A stretch of 18,490 nt of DNA, from positions 1-18,490 of the forward strand of contig JAPUHG010000238.1 in NCBI GenBank assembly GCA_027297845.1, read 5' to 3'. The notes under the pieces are model-generated. The model was not told where the DNA came from. It saw only the letters and a program-made list of their open reading frames with translations, and searched no databases. Shown in pieces: positions 8,064-13,907 of this stretch; position 1 is the first letter of the stretch, and the number at the start of each line of letters is the position of its first letter. The translations under genes and the position numbers were made by a program. This DNA comes from Gammaproteobacteria bacterium. Its GTDB lineage: Bacteria > Pseudomonadota > Gammaproteobacteria > Steroidobacterales > MnTg04.

Positions 8064-8668
8064 AACGAAGATTCTGGCTGCGTGAGAAAGATCTTTTCGT
8101 CATCGGTGGATTCGCGTGCGAGGATTTTGTTTCGATGAGGATATCTCCCAAAGCGGACAATTATGTCTCGATGCGCATTCGCGAAACCGAGGAAACCATT
8201 TAAAAGATCTTTATGACGATCCGACGCCTGCTCGCGAAGAGTAGCAAAAAGCGCAACGCATTGGTCCTGATCGGCCATGTCCTCGGAGTGCTCCAGCGGA
8301 AAATAGGCAAAAACGCGCTCGATGGGCCGCAGTTCCATATCCAGTCTTCTCGCCAGCATCTGACGACACCAGTCGCGTGCCAGGTGATCGTTTGCAAATG
8401 AACGCGCATCATCGCGGTAAATATTCCGGCTGAATTGATCCACCAGGATGATAAGCGCGAGCATGCCTCTGCCAGAGTTTTCCCAATCCGCCAGATCCCC
8501 ATTGCATGCTTCCTCGAGCTTGGCCCGATAACTTTCTGATATCTCCCGATCGACATCCTGGTTTTTGGACCACCAGATCGATTTTTGCGCCTTCGCAATA
8601 TCAGCATCGTCTTCCTGCTCTCCAAACCAGAAGCGCAATATCTCGTCGGCAGCATTGCTCATCGTCAT
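8060..8668 (-). CDS. DUF924 family protein
   Basis: 202 aa. AGGA lies 3 bases before the first ATG (8668) and 9 before a second (8662), so either may be used. The family signatures are clear: I-L-R-F-W-F-G at 10-16, L-A-L-I-I-L-V-D-Q-F-S-R-N-I-Y-R at 70-85, F-A-Y-F-P-L-E-H-S-E-D at 120-130, and R-F-G-R-Y-P-H-R-N at 172-180. DUF924 proteins are soluble, all-helical and somewhat TPR-like; no activity is established that I know of. Length is normal for the family. It sits in a run of co-directional small genes, 26 bases after the ABM-domain gene, so cotranscription is likely but gives no functional clue. Confidence 0.9.
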   Translation of the reverse strand: MTMSNAADEILRFWFGEQEDDADIAKAQKSIWWSKNQDVDREISESYRAKLEEACNGDLADWENSGRGMLALIILVDQFSRNIYRDDARSFANDHLARDWCRQMLARRLDMELRPIERVFAYFPLEHSEDMADQDQCVALFATLREQASDRHKDLLNGFLGFANAHRDIIVRFGRYPHRNKILARESTDDEKIFLTQPESSF

Positions 8669-8694
8669 TTATCCTGTTTTTACGTTCGTCATCA

Positions 8695-9015
8695 TTATTG
8701 ATTATTCGCAACCAGATTCCTTACCGGCAGCAATTCCTCCGGCGCTTGTCGCTCGGCTATCGCCTCATTCATCAGCTTTGCCAATTCCGCGTCCGGCGAG
8801 TCACGGATGATGGAATTTGCCCACTTCTCTTTGTTGGGCCAGGCGGCATAGGCCACCCACCAACCATCGTCCCGATGATGGAGGCGCGATCCCAGGCCCC
8901 CTCTTTGCTGCTTTATCAGCTCGGTCATCTTCGTCCAGGCATCGATGAACTGTTGCTCCATGCCCGCATGCAACCGCCACCGATAGAGCACATAGAAGTC
9001 GGCTTTATCACTCAT
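8695..9015 (-). CDS. Antibiotic-biosynthesis-monooxygenase (ABM) domain protein
   Basis: 106 aa from the ATG at 9015; a TTG directly before it is in frame. No good ribosome site is visible. The protein is one dimeric alpha/beta ferredoxin-like (ABM) domain: F-Y-V-L-Y-R-W-R-L strand, H-A-G-M-E-Q-Q-F-I-D-A-W helix, then G-L-G-S-R-L-H-H and W-V-A-Y-A-A-W-P, then a W-A-N-S helix. Members include cofactor-free monooxygenases, heme-degrading enzymes and proteins of unknown role; I cannot choose among these. Cytoplasmic. It lies 27 bases after the ICMT-like gene. Confidence 0.82.
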   Translation of the reverse strand: MSDKADFYVLYRWRLHAGMEQQFIDAWTKMTELIKQQRGGLGSRLHHRDDGWWVAYAAWPNKEKWANSIIRDSPDAELAKLMNEAIAERQAPEELLPVRNLVANNQ

Positions 9016-9042
9016 CAAAAAAATCGCTGATTGCCGCTAGAA

Positions 9043-9507
9043 CTATAACCACCGCCGGACCGTAGACCGGTATTCACGGTACTGGTCGCCAAAGATTCTC
9101 TCCATCATCGCTTCTTCACGAATAATGAATAATTGCCGGATAAGCAAAATGAACCCCGGCACAAGCAACCATGGCGAAAAGCTACCCAGCAACACGCTGA
9201 CGCCCATCAGCACCAGGATCATCCCCAGGTACATCGGGTTTCGGGTAAATCGGTATAATCCATGCGTCACGAGTGTTGTTGACTCTTCCATCGGCTTGAT
9301 GGCCGTCTCTGCGACTGCAAAGGCCCGGGCTCCCCAGCCCGCAAGTGATACACCAAGGACTAAAGGCAGCAAGCCGACATAACGGAACGGCTCGTCAAAA
9401 AGCTGCATCAGCGGCCAATATTTGTGCACAGCCACCTGACCCAGGATAAACAACAGGAGATACACGGGTGGGACTATAAGCGGCTTTTTTTCGGCTGAAT
9501 CCTGCAT
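9043..9507 (-). CDS. Isoprenylcysteine carboxyl methyltransferase-like membrane protein
   Basis: 154 aa from the ATG at 9507, which has GAGG six bases upstream. The reading frame extends to an ATG at 9615, but that extension has no family character and would cover the promoter region. About four membrane helices (roughly 11-28, 43-64, 92-108, 111-128). The C-terminal half carries the ICMT/PEMT SAM-binding signature G-L-Y-R-F-T-R-N-P-M-Y-L-G at 83-95 and R130-E-E...F-G-D-Q-Y-R-E-Y at 139-146. Bacterial members methylate lipids or other small substrates at the inner membrane; the substrate here is unknown. It is the first gene of the minus-strand cluster down to 5087. Confidence 0.9.
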   Translation of the reverse strand: MQDSAEKKPLIVPPVYLLLFILGQVAVHKYWPLMQLFDEPFRYVGLLPLVLGVSLAGWGARAFAVAETAIKPMEESTTLVTHGLYRFTRNPMYLGMILVLMGVSVLLGSFSPWLLVPGFILLIRQLFIIREEAMMERIFGDQYREYRSTVRRWL

Positions 9508-9520
9508 CGTTAACCTCTTA

Positions 9521-9546
9521 GGCTCATGAGCCGTTCGATAATTATA
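9521..9546 (-). promoter_or_regulatory. Candidate promoter with palindromic operator for the ICMT-like gene
   Basis: On the minus strand, a perfect TATAAT lies at 9546-9541. A perfect 12-base palindrome, GGCTCATGAGCC (9521-9532), follows just after the predicted start point near 9534. The palindrome is 13 bases upstream of the ATG and outside the ribosome site. No good -35 element is visible. The arrangement suggests a repressor site, but there is only this one copy. Confidence 0.4.
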
Positions 9547-9639
9547 CAGCAGGCCGGTTTCTTGATAGTTGACGGCAGTGCGCCCAACAAGAGCAAGTGC
9601 TAGGCTTGGGTTCATATGAATCAGCCCAACTAGTTATCG

Positions 9640-11484
9640 ATGATCAAGAGATTTTATGGCGAATTGAGCCGACGCAATGTCGTCAGGGTCGCGACCGTCT
9701 ATCTGATCGCCGGATGGCTGGCGATCCAGATTATCGATGTCGCGTTCCCATTGTTGAAAGTTCCGGAATGGGCTGGATCGATGGTACTGATATTGCTATT
9801 GATTGGCTTTCCTTTCGCGTTGATCTTCGCCTGGGCATTTGAATTGACTCCCGAAGGCCTGAAACGTGAGGAGGACGTTGACCGCAGTCAGTCGATAACC
9901 CCGCACACCGGACGGCGCATTGATTTCGTCATCATCGGGTTGCTGCTCATTGCGGTAATTTATTTCTTTCTCGAGCCGAGGATTTCCAAGGAGCCTGCGG
10001 AGCCCACAGTAGAAACTCAGTCAGTTTCTGAAGTTTCGCCTGCCAGGAGCGACGTTATATCGGTGGCGGTGCTTCCTTTTGTCAACATGAGCAATGACCC
10101 GGATAACGAGTATTTCAGCGATGGCATCTCCGAAGAACTCCTGAACGTCCTGGTCAGGATTAAGGGACTCAGGGTTCCGTCAAGAACATCCTCGTTCGCC
10201 TTCAAGGGCCGGAATATGGATATCGCCGAGATTGCCAGCGCCCTTGGCGTAGACCATATTCTGGAAGGCAGCGTACGCAAGGCTGGCGATCGGGTACGTA
10301 TTACCGCGCAGCTCATCGATGTCGCTACCGATACCCATCTTTGGACGGAAGCCTTTGACCGGAATCTCGATGATATTTTTGCGGTGCAAGACGAGATCGC
10401 ACAAGAAATCGTGGACGCAATCCAGGAAACGCTCTCGGTCGGAGAAGTTGGCAATGCCGCAGCCGCTGTTGCCGGCAACCGGCCGCCATCAGGAAGTGTC
10501 CAAGCCTACGAATTGTACTTACAAGGCCGGCACTTCCTATATCGGCGCGGTGATGACCTGGAGAAGGCATTGGCCCGATTCAAGGATGTGGTTCAGGCGG
10601 ATCCGGAGTACGCGGCCGCCTGGTCTGGCCTGGCTGCCACCTATATCGTTTATCCTGACTACCTGCCGATGGACCGGCCACGTTCGCTGATCGATGCGCG
10701 TTTCGCAGCGGAAAAATCGCTGAAGTTAAGACCGGGCCAGGCCGAACCACTGGCCGTACTTGGCCTGGTTGCGGCAGAGGAGTCTCGCTGGGCGGACTCC
10801 ATGGCGTATTTTGACCAAGCGATCGCGCTGAACCCCGGCGAGCCTTCGGCCTACCTTTGGCAAGGCATCCAGCTGCTCAAGATCGGATATACGGAAAAGG
10901 CGGAACATGTCTTGCGCAAGGCAGTGGAACTGGCGCCCGGAACCGGCGTCAACAGTTCCTGGTTGGCTGGGGCGTTGTTTTTGAATGGAGAAGTCGAGGA
11001 GGCTGAGCGATACGCAATCCGGGCACAGGATCTGGGTCACTTTTACTCATCACTGATTCTGGCTGAAATTTATGACGCGCGAGGGGACATAGAATCGGCC
11101 GCAGAAGCTATGGATCGCTGGCACCGAGCTATGCGAATCGAGCCGTTCCAGCCCACCAGCCTAGCCTATGCAGCCCGCGGTAACGATCGACTCGAAAGTG
11201 ACGTTATAGACTGGGCCCTGAACGCCAAAAGCACCTTAGGGCTCGGCGTTGCGGTCGGTCCGCTTGCGATTGTTCGCTCGCCGAAGGCCCTGGATTTGAT
11301 GCGGACGCTGTTCACCAACTCACACTCGATGGTCTCGCATTTGTGGTTTCCCAGATATGCCTATCTCAGAACGATGCCGGGAATGGCAACACTGCTGCAG
11401 GACCTGAACCTGCAAGAATACTGGATGGAAAACGGTTGGCCACGCTGGTGCAGGCCCAGTGGCGAAAGCATGGTCTGCGAGTAG
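9640..11484 (+). CDS. Membrane-anchored TolB/FlgO-like TPR protein
   Basis: 614 aa. The N-terminus is a recognisable module, F-Y-G-E-L-S-R-R-N-V-V-R-V-A-T-V-Y at 5-21, with helices at about 16-36 and 46-67; a third helix (95-111) places the rest in the periplasm or cytoplasm depending on topology. Residues 138-245 are the TolB-N/FlgO-like domain (V-A-V-L-P-F-V-N-M, then D-G-I-S-E-E-L-L-N-V-L, then I-L-E-G-S-V-R). TPR-like helices cover about 290-480. The family often carries a cyclase or DNA-binding domain in front; here there is none, so a scaffold or sensor role is inferred. The ATG has a poor ribosome site. It is convergent with the psp operon. Confidence 0.87.
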   Translation: MIKRFYGELSRRNVVRVATVYLIAGWLAIQIIDVAFPLLKVPEWAGSMVLILLLIGFPFALIFAWAFELTPEGLKREEDVDRSQSITPHTGRRIDFVIIGLLLIAVIYFFLEPRISKEPAEPTVETQSVSEVSPARSDVISVAVLPFVNMSNDPDNEYFSDGISEELLNVLVRIKGLRVPSRTSSFAFKGRNMDIAEIASALGVDHILEGSVRKAGDRVRITAQLIDVATDTHLWTEAFDRNLDDIFAVQDEIAQEIVDAIQETLSVGEVGNAAAAVAGNRPPSGSVQAYELYLQGRHFLYRRGDDLEKALARFKDVVQADPEYAAAWSGLAATYIVYPDYLPMDRPRSLIDARFAAEKSLKLRPGQAEPLAVLGLVAAEESRWADSMAYFDQAIALNPGEPSAYLWQGIQLLKIGYTEKAEHVLRKAVELAPGTGVNSSWLAGALFLNGEVEEAERYAIRAQDLGHFYSSLILAEIYDARGDIESAAEAMDRWHRAMRIEPFQPTSLAYAARGNDRLESDVIDWALNAKSTLGLGVAVGPLAIVRSPKALDLMRTLFTNSHSMVSHLWFPRYAYLRTMPGMATLLQDLNLQEYWMENGWPRWCRPSGESMVCE

Positions 11485-11500
11485 GGTAGCTGAGTTGGAC

Positions 11501-11515
11501 TGACGCCAGACGTCA
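11501..11515 (+). terminator. Weak hairpin after the TPR gene
   Basis: TGACG (11501-11505) pairs with CGTCA (11511-11515) around CCAGA, in the gap between the convergent TPR gene and psp operon. It lacks a T-tract, so support is weak. Confidence 0.25.
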
Positions 11516-11548
11516 TGATTTACCAACAAACTAGTTTGAATTGCGAAA

Positions 11549-11827
11549 TTACCGGTCCGGTTCTTCTTCCAGATCGTGGAATTTGTCGCGCAGGTCCGCT
11601 TCGCGATCGGTAATGATTTTTTCGAGCACCCTGATGCGTTCTTCCATCGCTTTCAGTTTTTCCGCTGCCGAATCGTTTTCAGCCCGCAGTTCGGCGTCTT
11701 TGTTGCCGCCATGCCGGCTATTTCCGCGCAAGCGCTTCCCCTGCCTGCGTGAAATGATCGCTGCTTTGAAAACCCAGGCAACACTCAGGATGGTGGCCAG
11801 CGACAATATGAATTCGTATCTACTCAT
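11549..11827 (-). CDS. Small PspB-like membrane protein, distal copy
   Basis: 92 aa. A membrane helix (about 6-25) is followed by a basic stretch, a G-G-N turn (40-42) and a coiled coil (about 45-87) ending R-I-R-V-L-E-K-I-I-T-D-R-E-A-D-L-R-D-K-F. This matches PspB in layout (helix, Gly-rich turn, coil) and aligns without gaps with the C-termini of the 75-aa neighbour and of PspC2. The ribosome site is weak. As last gene of the psp cluster it is probably coexpressed under envelope stress and may modulate PspB/PspC or PspA; that role is inference. The family name is not one I know. Confidence 0.75.
   Translation of the reverse strand: MSRYEFILSLATILSVAWVFKAAIISRRQGKRLRGNSRHGGNKDAELRAENDSAAEKLKAMEERIRVLEKIITDREADLRDKFHDLEEEPDR
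11571..11640. repeat. Diverged repeat copy A (C-terminal module of the 92-aa gene)
   Basis: Aligns without gaps to 11861-11930 at an offset of exactly 290 bases; hand count gives 47 of 70 identical bases. It encodes the shared coiled-coil end and points to gene duplication. Confidence 0.7.
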
Positions 11828-11853
11828 ACGAGATTAGCCTTGGATAGACTGAG

Positions 11854-12081
11854 CTATTCAAGATCGAGAAACTTCTCTCGCAAGGCTGTCTTGCGATCGG
11901 TGGCAATACGTTCGAGTACTTCGACGCGTTGCTGCAGATCATCCGCGGTTGCCGATAAAGGCGAATCGCCTCCCGAATGGCCGCGCGAGGATATTCTATG
12001 CAGGGTGCCCCACACGAACAGGCCACGACAGCAAAAAAAACAACACGCAATAGCCGCGATCAATAACCAATTAGCATCCAT
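11854..12081 (-). CDS. Small PspB-like membrane protein, proximal copy
   Basis: 75 aa; AGGGGG lies six bases before the ATG. An N-terminal membrane helix (about 5-25) has a C-C-F-F-C-C cluster (13-18). Then comes an S-G-G-D turn (36-39), as in the PspB of this operon (S-G-G-D at 34-37), and a coiled coil at 46-75 with R-V-E-V-L-E-R-I-A-T-D-R. It reads as a PspB paralogue with a longer tail. It begins 18 bases after the pspC2 stop and is followed by the 92-aa copy, so all belong to one operon. Partner choice (PspC, PspC2 or PspA) cannot be told from sequence. Confidence 0.78.
   Translation of the reverse strand: MDANWLLIAAIACCFFCCRGLFVWGTLHRISSRGHSGGDSPLSATADDLQQRVEVLERIATDRKTALREKFLDLE
11861..11930. 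repeat. Diverged repeat copy B (C-terminal module of the 75-aa gene)
   Basis: Partner of 11571-11640, 47 of 70 bases identical by hand count without gaps. It encodes the coiled-coil end of the 75-aa protein. Confidence 0.7.
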
Positions 12082-12099
12082 AAAAACCCCCTGCCGGAA

Positions 12100-12495
12100 T
12101 CATTCCTGGTTTCTCAATTTATCGAATTCCCGGTCCAGCTGAAAACGTTTCGAGGTTACATAGCGCTCCATTTTCTGCAAGCGGGCCTCGACATCACGAA
12201 AACGATACCGCACCTCCGAGAATGTCGCCTTCGGCGCACGTCTCATTGCCCGATCGAAAGCTCTTTCCGCGGTCGTTCTTTCCGGTGTGTTTGGCTGCCG
12301 CGGCACGATGAAAACCAGCAGTATGTAAACCAGGCATAGGGTCTGGAAAAACAGCATGCTGAAAAAGGTAACCAGCCGGACCGCCGTTACATCGAAGCCA
12401 AAATAATTCGCTATTCCCGCGCAGACGCCGCCAAAAATCCCATGTTTTGGGTCGCGGAAAAACCGGCGTGTTGGAAATTCCTGATATTGGCTCAT
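12100..12495 (-). CDS. Second PspC-domain protein with C-terminal coiled coil
   Basis: 131 aa; GGAG lies five bases before the ATG, and the start is 2 bases after the pspC stop. The PspC domain (about 9-66) has F-R-D-P-K-H-G-I-F-G-G-V-C-A-G-I-A and a hydrophobic segment (about 40-64). A basic linker and a coiled-coil extension (93-130) follow, absent from the first PspC, with R-L-Q-K-M-E-R-Y-V-T-S-K and L-D-R-E-F-D-K-L. This end aligns with the C-termini of the two small PspB-like proteins. In E. coli, PspC works with PspB to sense inner-membrane stress and release PspF from PspA. This version may combine PspC and PspB-like parts in one chain; that is inference. Confidence 0.87.
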   Translation of the reverse strand: MSQYQEFPTRRFFRDPKHGIFGGVCAGIANYFGFDVTAVRLVTFFSMLFFQTLCLVYILLVFIVPRQPNTPERTTAERAFDRAMRRAPKATFSEVRYRFRDVEARLQKMERYVTSKRFQLDREFDKLRNQE

Positions 12496-12497
12496 GC

Positions 12498-12743
12498 CTA
12501 CTCCGTTTCCCGGTCACTGGAACGCCAGAACCGATCCTCATAATCCCGACCGTAATAGGAGAGCGGCCGGTCGCGGAGCATCAATCCGAAAATCACATAC
12601 GCAATAGCAACCGGCCAAAATGCCAGGCAGATCATTGCGACCACGGCAAGTATGCGAACCCCGAGAACATTGAACTCGAATCTTTCGGCAATACCCGCAC
12701 AGACCCCAAGGATCATGCCGTTTTCCCTATCTCTGTACAGCAT
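12498..12743 (-). CDS. pspC: PspC, envelope stress sensor
   Basis: 81 aa from the ATG at 12743, chosen because GAGGAG lies eight bases upstream and the family N-terminus (L-Y-R-D-R-E-N-G-M-I-L-G-V-C-A-G-I-A) starts there. An earlier ATG at 12779 would add 12 residues and overlap the pspB stop as ATGA. PspC is an inner-membrane protein that with PspB binds PspA under membrane stress, freeing PspF. The hydrophobic segment is at about 27-56. The polar tail (57-81) is short, unlike the longer C-terminal part of E. coli PspC, which may be supplied here by the second PspC. Confidence 0.9.
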   Translation of the reverse strand: MLYRDRENGMILGVCAGIAERFEFNVLGVRILAVVAMICLAFWPVAIAYVIFGLMLRDRPLSYYGRDYEDRFWRSSDRETE

Positions 12744-12775
12744 ATGTGCTTCTCCTCGACACGTTTGCTCTCCCG

Positions 12776-12997
12776 TCATGTTCTTTTCCTCCAGTCCGGA
12801 ATTTCGTCATCCAGAATGGTCTCCAGCGTGTTGACGCGACTCTCCATTCGTTGCGCGATATCCCACAGATCGGCCAGCAGTTTTTCATCCCCTCCACTAA
12901 GACTTCCCGACTGCTTCCACTTCGTCACGTAATGCAGAATGATCGCCAGCGGCGCAATCACGAGCAGGGCAATCATCGCCAGCGTTTCAACCATCAT
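12776..12997 (-). CDS. pspB: PspB, phage shock protein B
   Basis: 73 aa; AGGA lies six bases before the ATG (a second ATG follows directly). Standard PspB layout: membrane helix (about 4-24), K-W-K linker, an S-G-G-D turn at 34-37, then an amphipathic coil with L-W-D-I-A-Q-R-M-E-S-R-V-N-T-L-E and a W-R-K-R end. Length is close to that of E. coli PspB. It partners PspC in the inner membrane to sense stress and relieve PspA inhibition of PspF. It lies 27 bases after pspA, in the usual A-B-C order. Confidence 0.92.
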   Translation of the reverse strand: MMVETLAMIALLVIAPLAIILHYVTKWKQSGSLSGGDEKLLADLWDIAQRMESRVNTLETILDDEIPDWRKRT

Positions 12998-13024
12998 TTT
13001 TCATCCTGTCTATAAATACTTGCT

Positions 13025-13699
13025 TCAGGCTGATTTTTCAGCGGGCCGAATTTTCTTTTTCAAGGCAGCCAGTTCCTTTTCTACTGCCTCTGAGGTTTCC
13101 AGGCCGGCAAACTCCCGATCGAGATCTTTTTGCAATCCCAGGTCGTATGAGTCTACTCGACCTTCAACATTGTCCATTTTCCGTTCAAATTGCTCAAAAC
13201 GAACCAGGGCATCATCGATCTTGTAATCGTGAATTTTCTTTCTCAGCTCGAGCCGGTTACCGGCCGTACGATGGCGCAGCAACAACGCTTTTTGCCTGTT
13301 TTTTGCATCCGCTATCTTTAATTCGAGGCGGGCTATATCGTCATTGAGTTTGGCCAGGCCCTCTTCGATGAGTTCATACTGGTGGCGTAGACTGGCAACC
13401 GCTTCGGCGGTCTGTGATTTTTCCGCGAGCGCTGCCTTGGCCAGATCGTCCCGGTTTTTACTGACCGCCAGTTCCGCTTTGGCCTGCCACTCCTTTTCCT
13501 CATTTTCCAACGCCGCCAGTTTCCGATTCAGTCCTTTCTTGTCAGCAATGGCCCGCGCCGCGCTTGACCGGACTTCGACCAGGGTGTCCTCCATCTCCTG
13601 AATCATCAGGCGAACCAGTTTCTCCGGATCCTCCGCCTTGTCCAGAATGGAGTTGATATTGGAATTTACAATGTCGCTGAATCTCGAAAAAATACCCAT
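13025..13699 (-). CDS. pspA: PspA, phage shock protein A (PspA/IM30/Vipp1, ESCRT-III-like)
   Basis: 224 aa; AGGA lies seven bases before the ATG. The start, M-G-I-F-S-R-F-S-D-I-V-N-S-N-I-N, is the amphipathic membrane-binding helix of PspA. It is followed by the conserved E-D-P-E-K-L-V-R-L-M-I-Q-E-M-E-D-T-L at 23-40, and the whole protein is a long coiled coil. Length matches the E. coli protein (222 aa). PspA inhibits PspF in unstressed cells and forms oligomers that stabilise damaged inner membrane. It is the first gene of the operon below a sigma-54 promoter, divergent from pspF. Confidence 0.97.
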   Translation of the reverse strand: MGIFSRFSDIVNSNINSILDKAEDPEKLVRLMIQEMEDTLVEVRSSAARAIADKKGLNRKLAALENEEKEWQAKAELAVSKNRDDLAKAALAEKSQTAEAVASLRHQYELIEEGLAKLNDDIARLELKIADAKNRQKALLLRHRTAGNRLELRKKIHDYKIDDALVRFEQFERKMDNVEGRVDSYDLGLQKDLDREFAGLETSEAVEKELAALKKKIRPAEKSA

Positions 13700-13756
13700 G
13701 GAACCGTCCTCAATCAGATCAAAATACCGTGTTTTTAGGTTCTTACAGTAATTATA

Positions 13757-13774
13757 TTGCGAATTTCATGCCAA
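13757..13774 (-). promoter_or_regulatory. Sigma-54 (-24/-12) promoter of the psp operon
   Basis: Minus-strand TTGGCATGAAATTCGCAA: the GG at -24 and GC at -12 are separated by exactly ten bases. Against TGGCACG-N4-TTGCW it has two mismatches (C to T, T to C). The start point would be near 13747, about 48 bases before the pspA ATG. PspF-dependent sigma-54 control of psp operons is established in enterobacteria. Confidence 0.75.
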
Positions 13775-13840
13775 CCAGCGCCAGGACACTTAAGCCACTG
13801 TTTTAAAAAGCGAAACTCTGAAATGCCTCTGACAAACCGT

Positions 13841-13875
13841 AAACAAATATTAGTCAAATTGCCTGTTTAATTGGT
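13841..13875. promoter_or_regulatory. Candidate PspF upstream activating region
   Basis: AT-rich stretch with imperfect dyads (AAACA at 13841-13845 against TGTTT at 13864-13868; CAAAT against ATTG). It lies about 94-128 bases upstream of the predicted pspA start point, the spacing at which PspF binds in E. coli. It also covers the pspF promoter region, which would fit autoregulation. No strong sequence match supports it beyond position and symmetry. Confidence 0.35.
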
Positions 13876-13907
13876 TTTTTATTCATATTTTCGCTATTTT
13901 AGCTAAT
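13871..13907 (+). promoter_or_regulatory. Candidate sigma-70 promoter of pspF (leaderless?)
   Basis: TTGGTT (13871-13876) and TATTTT (13895-13900) with an 18-base spacer place the start of transcription within 1-2 bases of the pspF ATG at 13908. No purine-rich ribosome site precedes that ATG, so a leaderless mRNA is possible. The hexamers are only moderate matches in AT-rich sequence. Confidence 0.35.

Noticed and set aside
9508..9615. Longer ICMT-like protein starting at 9615
   Set aside because: The added 36 residues show no family similarity, cover the palindrome and TATAAT, and the ATG at 9507 has a good ribosome site.
11549..12081. The two small psp-operon proteins as PspD
   Set aside because: PspD of E. 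coli lacks this helix-turn-coil layout and the shared C-terminal motif; similarity is to PspB instead.
12498..12779. pspC start at 12779 with ATGA overlap to pspB
   Set aside because: The ATG at 12743 has a much better GAGGAG site and matches the usual PspC N-terminus; the longer form stays possible.
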